Positions 28,189 through 36,248 of a DNA stretch of 64,000 bases are shown one piece after another. The stretch is from contig NC_018475.1 of the NCBI RefSeq assembly GCF_000277815.2, positions 124,001 through 188,000 of the forward strand, in the 5' to 3' direction. This DNA is from Encephalitozoon hellem ATCC 50504 (Eukaryota > Microsporidia > Unikaryonidae). Position 1 is the stretch's first letter. Every line of letters starts with the position of its first letter. A model generated the notes under the pieces. That model ran no database searches. It saw only the letters and a program-made list of their open reading frames with translations, and had not been told where the DNA came from. The position numbers were made by a program, and so were the translations under genes.

Positions 28189-29124
28189 ATGAATGAAGAA
28201 CAGGTCCTTTGCGAAGTGAGGAGAGCGGTGGAAAGCCACCAAGACGAGATGTATGACAACAAGGTCTACTCAGTGAGTGACGGAGGCAAGGGAAAGATAG
28301 ACAAGGCAGTGGTGAAGAGTAAGCTTCCACAAGGAGACTGGGATATTCCGCATACGGAGATAATGATAAGGGCCGATGACAGTGTTAAGATAGTCATACA
28401 GAATAGCCCGATATACATTTATGGGGAGTATGTAAAGATGGACAGAAACATGACACAATCGCCTCTGGTGGTTGGGGGACGTCTTAAGTGCAGCAGGAGC
28501 GTGTCTGATTTCAAGATGCAGGTCAAAGAATTCTTTTTGGCAGATGACGTTGTCTTTATCCCTGCGGGGAGGGAGGACTTTGACGTCCGAATGGTAGAGG
28601 GAAGGCCCTTTCTACTTACTGTGAGGAATCCTCGAAGAAATCTTAACTTTGAAAAGATGGGACTGTCTCTTTATGACGGCCTTGAAATAAAGAATCTGTG
28701 TGTCGTGAAGAAAGAGTGCAAGGCTATGATCTTCCAGGGAGAGAGTGTGTCAAGTAAGACATACTCTGTATTTCTATGCTGCAAGAAGGAGCTTGATCTA
28801 AAGAAAGATTATGTGATCAAGCAGAGGACGCCGCTGAGGGTTCTACACAGAAGAGCTAATCTAACTAGGGAGAAGAAGGTTTGCATTCTCGAAAGCAAAA
28901 AGAAAGATGTAGATGGGTGGATCTACTATCATATTGTTCTCGAGGCCAGTGCCGGGACCTACATAAAGGAGTTTGTGAACGGAGACTTTGGAAGAACTGT
29001 TCCATCGCTAGGAAGCAAGGAAAACTACTGTGACCTTCTCGAGCTAGATGTTCTGAGAATAGAGAAGAAAAGCATAGAAAGCTTTTTGGTAAGAAGAATT
29101 GAGCTGGAGTCCACCAAGTGCTAA
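28189..29124 (+). CDS. PUS10: tRNA pseudouridine synthase Pus10, catalytic core
   Basis: The protein has 311 residues. The catalytic block GREDFDVRM (127-135, Asp130 the predicted nucleophile) and the C-terminal SAGTYIKEFVNGDFGRTVPS are Pus10 signatures. Pus10 makes pseudouridine 54/55 in tRNA. Human Pus10 has 529 residues; most of the N-terminal accessory THUMP-type region is missing here. Baker's yeast lacks Pus10, so its presence is notable for a fungal relative. ATG 28189 follows tcaccca, the CCC start context; the frame extends 21 codons further upstream. Confidence 0.82.
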   Translation: MNEEQVLCEVRRAVESHQDEMYDNKVYSVSDGGKGKIDKAVVKSKLPQGDWDIPHTEIMIRADDSVKIVIQNSPIYIYGEYVKMDRNMTQSPLVVGGRLKCSRSVSDFKMQVKEFFLADDVVFIPAGREDFDVRMVEGRPFLLTVRNPRRNLNFEKMGLSLYDGLEIKNLCVVKKECKAMIFQGESVSSKTYSVFLCCKKELDLKKDYVIKQRTPLRVLHRRANLTREKKVCILESKKKDVDGWIYYHIVLEASAGTYIKEFVNGDFGRTVPSLGSKENYCDLLELDVLRIEKKSIESFLVRRIELESTKC

Positions 29125-29170
29125 CGAGTTTTCATAGAAGAAATATTTTCAATAAAAATCTTAACCGTGA

Positions 29171-29740
29171 ATGTCTGAAGAAGGCCTTGAGCAAAAGAAG
29201 CTAGAAGGCTTTGAGGAGAATGGCTCTAATGAGAGCGCAGGGTCTAAAGAAGACACCAAGAACGCCAAGAAAAGAATGCTTTCGATCAACGACGAGAACA
29301 AAAACGGGTCTAAGCAGATTAAAATGAATCCGTACTACAAGAAGGATGTTGAGATTTCTACGATCCAGGATGCTTCTGAGAAAGACAGCAAAAACAATAT
29401 GTTGAAGCAGGCTATACACAAGAGAGATCTATCATACATCAATGAGTTTTTGGTAAGAAAGGACAGGGCGTCGATGCTAAAGACATTGTCTTGCGACGAT
29501 AAGGAGGTGTTGGGAGAGATGCTTCTTGAATTCGTGGACCAACCCGTACGGAGTGAGGCATTGGAGATGATGAGAGAGATTGTCACAAGCATAAGAGATG
29601 TTGGGGTGTTCATTGATAGGCTGAAAGAAAGAGCTGTTGACTTTTCGAAGCTGATTTATTTGAAAGGCAAGATCGACTACTTGAGATTTACGATTGGAGG
29701 CCAAGAGGAGAAGGAGCCTGAGATGTCTGTCAGGGGATGA
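29171..29740 (+). CDS. Utp12-domain protein, WDR43/Utp5-like C-terminal region
   Basis: The 189-residue product has a disordered, charged first third (to about 75), then helices matching the Utp12 domain: MLKQAIHKRDLSYINEFL, then VFIDRLKERAVDFSKLIYLKGKIDYL, whose last part resembles the WDR43/Utp5 end (ESRV..F.KL..L.GKL). This family is in the t-UTP part of the small-subunit processome. No WD propeller is encoded nearby, so either the propeller is lost or it is a separate gene elsewhere. PUS10 ends 46 bp upstream. Confidence 0.5.
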   Translation: MSEEGLEQKKLEGFEENGSNESAGSKEDTKNAKKRMLSINDENKNGSKQIKMNPYYKKDVEISTIQDASEKDSKNNMLKQAIHKRDLSYINEFLVRKDRASMLKTLSCDDKEVLGEMLLEFVDQPVRSEALEMMREIVTSIRDVGVFIDRLKERAVDFSKLIYLKGKIDYLRFTIGGQEEKEPEMSVRG

Positions 29741-29869
29741 CTACGTGAAGGCCCTAACAATAGTGATGAAGGATGAAACGCTACGAGGAAGTCCAATGGC
29801 ACATGTTATGATATGAAACACATCTGAACCAGAAAAGCTCTCGATTGGTCACACATGTTACAGGATAAA

Positions 29870-29877
29870 TATAAAAG
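29870..29877 (+). promoter_or_regulatory. TATA box of the membrane protein gene at 29901
   Basis: TATAAAAG lies 31 to 24 nt before ATG 29901, in the sequence gataaatataaaag. The 160 bp spacer otherwise holds no gene. Confidence 0.55.
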
Positions 29878-29900
29878 AAGCTTCAAGCTCGTAAAACAAG

Positions 29901-30230
29901 ATGGCTGATTCTGCAAACGATAACAACAATTCTGGAGAGTCTAGCGGAAACGGTAGATCCAAGAGAAACACTATAATAATAGTCATCGTAACTTTGGTTG
30001 TTGTCACTATTCTTCTTGCTGTGGCCAGCAAGAGAGGATGGTTTGGTGGCAGCAAGAATGGTGGAAGTCCCAGTAAGGTTGGTACTGATACAGCATCAAA
30101 GTCTCCTACACTAAAGTCAACTGATGAAAGCAAGGGCAAGAACTCGGCAAAGAGTCCTAGCTCCAGCGCTAAGGAAGAGGATGAAAACAATGGTAGTGCT
30201 AGCAGTGGTAACTCCAACCTTTATGGATAA
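29901..30230 (+). CDS. Single-pass membrane protein with Ser/Lys/Gly-rich tail, lineage-specific
   Basis: The 109-residue protein has a short Asn/Ser/Gly-rich N-terminus, a strongly hydrophobic helix at 24-42 flanked by basic residues (RSKRN, SKRG), and a 60-residue low-complexity Ser/Lys/Gly tail. No known domain is visible. A surface or endomembrane protein specific to the lineage is likely. The TATA box at -31 suggests strong or stage-specific transcription (inference). Confidence 0.65.
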   Translation: MADSANDNNNSGESSGNGRSKRNTIIIVIVTLVVVTILLAVASKRGWFGGSKNGGSPSKVGTDTASKSPTLKSTDESKGKNSAKSPSSSAKEEDENNGSASSGNSNLYG

Positions 30231-30284
30231 TCGAAAAGCAGGAGACAATTAAATTGAATCTTCTTTAACTTTTTATTCAAACAG

Positions 30285-30443
30285 TCATAGATCGTTGAAG
30301 GGCGGGATGTTGAATCTCTTTTTGATAGTTATTCTTTCCTTCGAGAACTTGTCTTCTATTGTGAACTTTGCAGGATGTGCACAGAAGGTCTCCTCTTCAT
30401 CCAATGTATAGATTCTCTCACCATCTTTTAGGCGGTAGAACAT
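30285..30443 (-). CDS. NOP10: H/ACA snoRNP protein Nop10
   Basis: The short gene encodes 52 residues. ERIYTLDEE, the AHPAKFTIEDKFS block, and RITIKKRFNIPP match Nop10 throughout (family pattern RIYTL...SAHPARFSPDDKYS..R...KKRF). Nop10 bridges the pseudouridine synthase Cbf5/dyskerin and Nhp2 in H/ACA particles that guide rRNA pseudouridylation. The typical length is 58-64 residues, so it is nearly complete. It fills what would otherwise look like an empty spacer between 30.23 and 30.49 kb. Confidence 0.9.
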   Translation of the reverse strand: MFYRLKDGERIYTLDEEETFCAHPAKFTIEDKFSKERITIKKRFNIPPFNDL

Positions 30444-30494
30444 TTAGGGTATGAGAGAAAAGGATGAAATGAGCCATGCCCTTTGGAACCTGTG

Positions 30495-31130
30495 ATGAAT
30501 GCGAGTAAAGAAGGGAATGTATTTCTTCTTGGGCTAATATCAAGCAGTGAAGAGAAAAGACTGTTCCTAGATCGTATGTTTTTCCTCCCTCAAAGGCTTA
30601 CTCGGATTCTTACAGCAATCAAGTCTTTCGAGGAATCGAAAATATTTCTGAGTAGAGTTTTGAAAAAGGATGCGCCGAATTATTATGAAATAATAAAAAA
30701 ACCTATGGATTTAAGTATTGTCCAGAAAAAGATAGGGAAATATAAGTCCTTTGAGGAATTCAAGGCAGACCTTGATCTGATATGGGATAACTGTCTCAAG
30801 TTCAACCACTCGAAATATTATCGAGATTGTGCTTTAAAGATGAAAGATGTGGTGAGTGCCTTTGAGATAGAGGTAGTTCCTGTGAGTATGGACATGGGCT
30901 TTGCTATAAGCTCTTATGTTTGTGAGGGAAAAGAGGGGAAGGGGCCTATTATCAAGTGCATAGTTAAAAAGATAATAAGTAGGGTTCTTCTTTCGTTGGG
31001 ATATGGCGCCGCCTCTGGAATGGCCCTTGAAGTATTCTGTGGTGTTTTTGAGCACAAAATACTCAAGATAATAAAAAAAGTGAAGGCGGAGGAGACAGAC
31101 GATCTGAGATCTACTTCTCAACCCCCTTGA
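30495..31130 (+). CDS. SPT7: Spt7-like protein: bromodomain plus histone fold
   Basis: The product has 211 residues. A bromodomain at about 36-122 contains APNYYEIIKKPMDLSIVQKKI and IWDNCLKFN, close to the Spt7 bromodomain. Residues 153-196 (CIVKKIISRVLLSLGYGAASGMALEVF) look like the histone-fold segment that follows it in Spt7. Spt7 scaffolds SAGA. At 211 residues against about 1,330 in yeast, only these two modules remain. The frame opens at a TTG (30483); ATG 30495 is used. Confidence 0.68.
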   Translation: MNASKEGNVFLLGLISSSEEKRLFLDRMFFLPQRLTRILTAIKSFEESKIFLSRVLKKDAPNYYEIIKKPMDLSIVQKKIGKYKSFEEFKADLDLIWDNCLKFNHSKYYRDCALKMKDVVSAFEIEVVPVSMDMGFAISSYVCEGKEGKGPIIKCIVKKIISRVLLSLGYGAASGMALEVFCGVFEHKILKIIKKVKAEETDDLRSTSQPP

Positions 31131-31157
31131 ATGTGTATGGCCTGATTTTAAGTTAGC

Positions 31158-31175
31158 AAAATTTTAACCCTCGAA
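31158..31175 (+). promoter_or_regulatory. AAATTT plus CCC start context of RPL10
   Basis: The run aaaattttaaccctcgaa ends at the ATG and is nearly the same as the one before RPL6 (49347-49365). An A/T stretch followed by CCC directly before the start is the known expression signal of microsporidian ribosomal protein genes. Confidence 0.5.
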
Positions 31176-31835
31176 ATGGGAAGAAGGCCTGGAAGGTGCT
31201 ACAGATATCTGTCCAAGAAGGCATATCCAAAGTCAAGGTTCAACAGAGGAGTCCCTGACTCGAAGATCCAGATTTTTGACCTTGGAAGGCGTAAGGCGGG
31301 GGTTCTTGAGTTTCCACTTCTGGTCAATTGCATCTCGAACGAGAGAGAGAATCTGTCTGCTGAGGCGCTAGAGGCAGCCCGTATATGTGCTAACAAGTAC
31401 ATGGTGAAGCATGCTGGGAAAGACAACTTCCATCTAAGGGTCCGTGTGTATCCGTTCCATGTTCTCAGGATCAACAAGATGTTGAGTTGTGCAGGGGCCG
31501 ATAGACTTCAGACAGGGATGAGAGGATCTTTTGGCAAGCCTTATGGAAGAGCAGCAAGGGTTGTATTCAACCAGCCCATTCTTAGCATAAGGACAAAAGA
31601 ATCCTTCAAGGACATTGCTGTTGAGGCACTGAGAAGAGCAAAGAACAAATTCCCTGGACACCAGGAGATCCAAGTCAGCTCGAGGTTTGGGTTTACCAAC
31701 ATGCTAAGTGACGAGTTCAACAATCTGAAGGAGAGTGGGAGAGTGATCCTACGGGGAGGATCTTTTTCTGTGATCAGGGAAAAGGGAAGTATTGACAATT
31801 TCAAGAGAAATCTTGAGCAAGCAGCTAATAATTAA
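31176..31835 (+). CDS. RPL10: 60S ribosomal protein L10 (uL16)
   Basis: The 219-residue protein is full length (yeast 221). It starts [11 protein letters not shown] and contains [18 protein letters not shown] sequence (here [17 protein letters not shown]), [32 protein letters not shown] in outline, [10 protein letters not shown], and the C-terminal [10 protein letters not shown]. uL16 joins pre-60S late in the cytoplasm and helps form the A/P tRNA sites. No intron is seen. Its SBDS partner in subunit maturation is encoded at 35.5 kb. Confidence 0.95.
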   Translation: MGRRPGRCYRYLSKKAYPKSRFNRGVPDSKIQIFDLGRRKAGVLEFPLLVNCISNERENLSAEALEAARICANKYMVKHAGKDNFHLRVRVYPFHVLRINKMLSCAGADRLQTGMRGSFGKPYGRAARVVFNQPILSIRTKESFKDIAVEALRRAKNKFPGHQEIQVSSRFGFTNMLSDEFNNLKESGRVILRGGSFSVIREKGSIDNFKRNLEQAANN

Positions 31836-31910
31836 AACAGTGATCTTTTGTGTGTTCCCTCTTTTTTTAGTTCTCAAGCAAATGATAAACAAAATGATTG
31901 GAGGGGACCC

Positions 31911-32612
31911 ATGGATTTCGGTCGTGAAAAGCCTGTGACTCTGTTCTCCAGTGAGGGCAACCTAGGGCAGTGTGACAATGCCCTCAGGGCTGCAGTGAAT
32001 GGCAGTTTGTCGATTGGAGCAAGTGCAGCCGACGGCGCTGTTCTGATGTCTTTTAAGGACGTGCCTTCTCTTGTTATAAAGGAGGAGGTGAGGAAGGTAT
32101 TCAAGATCTGTGATACAATAGGATGTACCTACTCTGGACTCCAACCTGACTGCCGGCTTCAAGTAAATATAGGGTGCCAGATAGCAGAAGAATACTATGA
32201 TGTGTATGGGAGGTACCCAGATGTGGATGTATTTATTTCACACTTTTCCTCTGTTGTACAAGAATATACACAGAAGAGTGGATACAGGCCTTTTGGAACA
32301 CTTATGATATTTGCAGGGCCTGTGAAAGGTGTTCCAAGGCTCTATCAAGTGGATCCAAGCGGGTCTTATCAAACTGCAGATGTCTGCACCTCTGGAACGG
32401 GGTACAGCGAGGCAAAGAAGTTCATTAAGAGGAGGCTGGAGAGCCTTGACGACAACATAGTTAATTGTGTATCCTCGATGAGGGAGTTTGCGGGTAAGGA
32501 AGTTGGCCCCGAGGATATCGACATTGGGGTGTATTATAAGACAAAGAATGTATTTAAGACATTCACTCTTGGCGAGGTCAGGGAGGTGTTTGACTCCCTA
32601 AGCAAGAGCTAG
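31911..32612 (+). CDS. PRE8: 20S proteasome subunit alpha2
   Basis: The product has 233 residues. The N-terminal alpha signature is TLFSSEGNLGQCDNALRAAVNG, followed by GAVL, TYSGLQPDCRL, VVQEYTQKSGYRPFG and QVDPSGSY, which fit alpha2 (Pre8/PSMA2) best. Alpha subunits form the gating rings. The open frame reaches back to a TTG at 31848, but ATG 31911 follows ggggaccc and matches the family start. The signature has Cys-Asp where most have Val/Ile-Glu-Tyr, a divergence in the N-terminal helix. Confidence 0.85.
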   Translation: MDFGREKPVTLFSSEGNLGQCDNALRAAVNGSLSIGASAADGAVLMSFKDVPSLVIKEEVRKVFKICDTIGCTYSGLQPDCRLQVNIGCQIAEEYYDVYGRYPDVDVFISHFSSVVQEYTQKSGYRPFGTLMIFAGPVKGVPRLYQVDPSGSYQTADVCTSGTGYSEAKKFIKRRLESLDDNIVNCVSSMREFAGKEVGPEDIDIGVYYKTKNVFKTFTLGEVREVFDSLSKS

Positions 32613-32670
32613 TGGTTTCTTTGAAATAAACTTTTTGAGTATTTAGGCTCTGCTGCAGCGATACCTCGTT

Positions 32671-33870
32671 ATGTTGTCTAGAGTGCACGAAGCCCACATG
32701 GAGGAAATAGAGAACGTCGTGTCTAGAAAAATAGATTTGTGTCTCTATGAAGAGGCACTCCAGATAATAGACTCCACTCCCTTAACAGGTGCATCTGGGG
32801 TAAGCGTCTATCCCTATAAGGGACAGATACTCTATCTCCAGAAAAGATACGAGGAATCCATAACCTTTCTGAGGTGGCTAATAGAAAAGTTTCCTCGAAA
32901 CATTAGAGCCAAAAGATTTCTCTACCTGAGTTTTCTGACTCTCGGAGACTTCAAGTCATCCTTTAACATTGCAAAGGAGTGCTGGGAAGACGGAGATTAC
33001 CGAAGATCTACACTAATCAGGATATTAGCACATTCATTTGTACTAAGTGACTTTGACTTTCTTGAGTCTCTCGATACACATTGTGATGAGCCTCTTCTCC
33101 TATCTATGGCATATGTCTACTCTGGAAAACTAGATCGAGCTGTTGAAATAATGAGAAGCATTGAGGAGTCTGATGGTTCTGAGATATATCTAGATGCTCT
33201 TATTTCTGTGCATACAAAGTCTATACATATGCTAGACTATGTAAGATACCTGAACGAAGACATTTTCATCAAAGCGATAAATGGTCTTGAGAAGAAGCAG
33301 AGAGTGTTTGAAGAAATCAAGAGTCAAGGATGCGAGTATATTGACTTTAAGATAATGCACATAGCAAAGAAGACGCTTGGGATGAGTGAATATAGAAATA
33401 TCGTGGAAAATATTTCTTCAGGAGGCAGAGCGGAACATTGTTGTAAAAAGGACTGTTTTCTAGGAAAGCTTAGAACTAGTAGGGAAGAGACTGTACTTTT
33501 CAGGAAGAATGATCCGTATAGCCCAGCAGGGAGATATTCTGAGCTGGAAGGCATATTTGGAAGGCTGAGGGCTGGCAACTTTTCAGGTGGACTTGAAGGT
33601 CTGAAGAAAATGTATGGATTGAGAACAACACCAGACCTTGAGAAACATCTGAAGAATGGGCAAAACACGCTTGTGATAGATGAGGTAGGAAAATCACTCT
33701 TAGATTATGGAAGGGGGAAGGACTCGTCTTATTACACCGACCTGTCTGCAGCAGCCCATTCACTTCGTGTTAGAGACGTGATTGAATGTCTGTCGAGATT
33801 GATGGACGAGAATATGGTTGGTGAGATTATCGAATTGCTAGAGTTAGATTTATTTAATAAGAACACTTGA
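32671..33870 (+). CDS. TPR-like helical-repeat protein, unassigned
   Basis: The protein has 399 residues. Helical repeats with TPR-like spacing occupy the first two thirds (YKGQILYLQKRYEESITFL; LYLSFLTLGDFKSSFNIAKECW; SMAYVYSGKLDRAVEIM). The last third is helical without an obvious repeat and contains CCKKDC. I cannot place it in a family; a subunit of a TPR-containing complex is likely. It converges with the next gene, 21 bp between stops. Confidence 0.55.
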   Translation: MLSRVHEAHMEEIENVVSRKIDLCLYEEALQIIDSTPLTGASGVSVYPYKGQILYLQKRYEESITFLRWLIEKFPRNIRAKRFLYLSFLTLGDFKSSFNIAKECWEDGDYRRSTLIRILAHSFVLSDFDFLESLDTHCDEPLLLSMAYVYSGKLDRAVEIMRSIEESDGSEIYLDALISVHTKSIHMLDYVRYLNEDIFIKAINGLEKKQRVFEEIKSQGCEYIDFKIMHIAKKTLGMSEYRNIVENISSGGRAEHCCKKDCFLGKLRTSREETVLFRKNDPYSPAGRYSELEGIFGRLRAGNFSGGLEGLKKMYGLRTTPDLEKHLKNGQNTLVIDEVGKSLLDYGRGKDSSYYTDLSAAAHSLRVRDVIECLSRLMDENMVGEIIELLELDLFNKNT

Positions 33871-33891
33871 CGCCCAGAATTCACAGCTCCG

Positions 33892-35457
33892 CTACCTCTT
33901 TTCAAGGAATATGGAGGGGACAGGCATCTCATCGATGACAAGATGACATATGTACCTGACAAAGCTCTCACTGGGATTTCTGGCAAGAAACGTTTCTATT
34001 GCTTCATCGTTGGAATAATTCAGCTTTTCTATCCTGCTATAAGGATCCATCATGGAAGAGAGATAAACCCATTTGTCTGTATCAAGAAGCTCCTTGTTTA
34101 TCTTTGCAAGATAGAAGGTGATCAGTGGATATATGTACACAAGACAAGAGAATATGGACTCTACAGCTGGCCTTGGCCCGTTGTCGACTGAAATGAACTT
34201 GATGCATGTATCGTGGAACCTATCCAAGAATCCGGTATCTATAAGTATAGAGAATTTGGATTGGTCCTTAATTGCCGACGAAAGAAATATTGTAAGGGGT
34301 ATCAAAAGAGCCAGGTTGTCTGGATTTCCAAAAAATAGGTCTAGAAGTGTGAGATGGATCTTGTTTTGGAATATTTCATCCATGAGAAGGTCAAGTTGCC
34401 CCACCATTAGCCTTATATAAAGAATCATCTTGGAGTCTATGGTTTTGAGCTCTGGGATCTTCAGTTTAGGGCATCTGCGAGAACAGCTCAGAATCTCGAT
34501 TATGTCATATATCTGCTTGTACTCAAAGTATGACTCTTCCCTGAGAAATATGGAGACAAGTCTTTCTCCTGCCAGCATTATTTCGTCATGAAAAAAGTCC
34601 TCCTCATCACTGGACATCGACCCACTATCCTCATCCATCCATTCAGCAAGAAGCAACATCTTCAGTGCCACATAATGCTTCCTCTCAATGAGAGAGGACA
34701 CCGGACGCGCATCCTTCAGTAGCATGGCCAGCTTCTGCATGTTAAGACCTTTCAACTCAAGAAGAATACTGAAAAGGTTCAGTGCAGGCTCAAAATCGAG
34801 AGTGTCGAGGAAGGAAGTAATAAAGCTTCTGTCAAGGGCCTCCGTCATGTAATGGGGATGAATCCTAAAGTGGAATGCCAAAACCTCAAAAAAGTGTTTC
34901 AGAACTTTCGATGTAGGATTGAACACAAGATACTCTAAGTCCTCTCCATTTCCGAAGTATTCATTGATCTCAAAATTCCTAAAGATCTCCTTCATCCTGG
35001 CTTTGTCATCCTCATCCTCTGTGTCTGAAATGTTGGTACATTCGGAAACTAATCCAAATAAAGCATCTTTACTTCTTCTTATCCATTCTTCCTTTGTCAT
35101 AGGATATATGCATCCCGCGGTGCTACTCACACTACTTTTGATTGAGAGGCTATCAGTAGGGTTGTCTGCCTCCTGCCTGTCTCCGACTGAACCGTCGCTA
35201 GAGAATTTGATGATCCGTATAAAAACATTCATCTTCTGGTAGAATGCAAAGTTAAATCGGCTGTTGTCTGTACACAAGCATTCGCTTACAAGAGCGATGT
35301 CTTTGAAATAACAGAAGTTAGTAACAAGATAATCTAGGTGATGGATCATGTAGTTTGTAATCATTGGCTTTTTGAGCTTAAACTGTGTGAGAGATCTTTG
35401 GAGAATGTTATGAAAGCGCTTTTGGTCCACATCAGGACACATGGAACTATCCCCCAT
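33892..35457 (-). CDS. Helical-repeat protein, possibly SAPS-like (Sit4/PP6 regulatory)
   Basis: The product has 521 residues, helical throughout, with two acidic patches (SDTEDEDDK; SMSSDEEDFF). Stretches such as NKIHLTLLDLFFGNPDNLALLIPL and LKHFFEVLAFHFRIHP resemble SAPS-domain helices (the LLDLFF-x-x-x-NN pattern), but no full signature is present. If correct it would recruit PP6/Sit4. The frame opens at a TTG (35502); the first ATG is 35457. It lies 45 bp downstream of SDO1 on the same strand. Confidence 0.4.
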   Translation of the reverse strand: MGDSSMCPDVDQKRFHNILQRSLTQFKLKKPMITNYMIHHLDYLVTNFCYFKDIALVSECLCTDNSRFNFAFYQKMNVFIRIIKFSSDGSVGDRQEADNPTDSLSIKSSVSSTAGCIYPMTKEEWIRRSKDALFGLVSECTNISDTEDEDDKARMKEIFRNFEINEYFGNGEDLEYLVFNPTSKVLKHFFEVLAFHFRIHPHYMTEALDRSFITSFLDTLDFEPALNLFSILLELKGLNMQKLAMLLKDARPVSSLIERKHYVALKMLLLAEWMDEDSGSMSSDEEDFFHDEIMLAGERLVSIFLREESYFEYKQIYDIIEILSCSRRCPKLKIPELKTIDSKMILYIRLMVGQLDLLMDEIFQNKIHLTLLDLFFGNPDNLALLIPLTIFLSSAIKDQSKFSILIDTGFLDRFHDTCIKFISVDNGPRPAVESIFSCLVYIYPLITFYLAKINKELLDTDKWVYLSSMMDPYSRIEKLNYSNDEAIETFLARNPSESFVRYICHLVIDEMPVPSIFLEKR

Positions 35458-35502
35458 AAGTTCAAATTTGATGGGTTTTGCCTTTGGCCCAATAAAATAC
35501 AA

Positions 35503-36174
35503 CTAGCATATCTCCTCATCCTCCGGCTCCTCCCTTCTCAGAATCAAATAATTTACTTTTTCCTCCTTGCACATCTCCTTGAACTTTGGAAAGCACTCGC
35601 TTCTTATAACCACATATCCATCATGGATCTCCCCGTTCTTCCTGACAAAATCCGTGACCTTGCCATTCATATCGACACTAACTTTTATCCCAACCCTATC
35701 AAAGCCCATCTTCTCCAGCTTGGCCAGCACCTCCTGCGACTGTTTCTTGCTATTTCCTATGTATATGTTGTGCACTTTGTTTATTGCCTCCCTTAAAGAA
35801 GCCTCGTTGAGGTGCCTCCCTTCCTTTGTCACCTTGTTCCTTAGGATCTCAATGATCTCTCTCTCTGTTTTCTCCTGCTCGTAGATCCTGGTTGCCTCGC
35901 TCTTCTGCTCGTGTCCGTTGTCCAAAATCTCTCGGACTATCTCCTCATGGGGCTTACAGAATAGTTCCAGGTCGCCTTGCCCAGCTATTTCTCCCTTCGA
36001 AACACTCCTGTACACAGTGTCCGTAAGAAGAATCTCGTTCAGAGGCGTTGCCATTCCATTTCTGTACTCGTAAAGCTTGTTGGGATAAACTCCCAATTCA
36101 TAGCGCCTCCCGAACTTCTTGAGAGCAACAATGCTAACATTCACAAGCTTCTTTTGGTTTAGTGGCGTGAACAT
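35503..36174 (-). CDS. SDO1: Ribosome maturation protein SBDS/Sdo1
   Basis: The 223-residue protein has the SBDS domain I pattern from FTPLNQKKLVNVSIVALKKFGRRYELGVYPNK in outline and VSKGEIAGQGDL. Domain II follows with REAINKVHNIYIGNSKKQSQEVL and a shortened domain III. Sdo1 with Efl1 releases eIF6/Tif6 from pre-60S subunits. It is a little shorter than the yeast protein (250). The first ATG of the frame is used. Confidence 0.9.
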   Translation of the reverse strand: MFTPLNQKKLVNVSIVALKKFGRRYELGVYPNKLYEYRNGMATPLNEILLTDTVYRSVSKGEIAGQGDLELFCKPHEEIVREILDNGHEQKSEATRIYEQEKTEREIIEILRNKVTKEGRHLNEASLREAINKVHNIYIGNSKKQSQEVLAKLEKMGFDRVGIKVSVDMNGKVTDFVRKNGEIHDGYVVIRSECFPKFKEMCKEEKVNYLILRREEPEDEEIC

Positions 36175-36248
36175 CAGCAGGTTAGAGGGTGGTTACATCC
36201 AGAAAACTAAGCGCAAAAGTATTTATTAACAGAGCATGAGGCTAAGGC

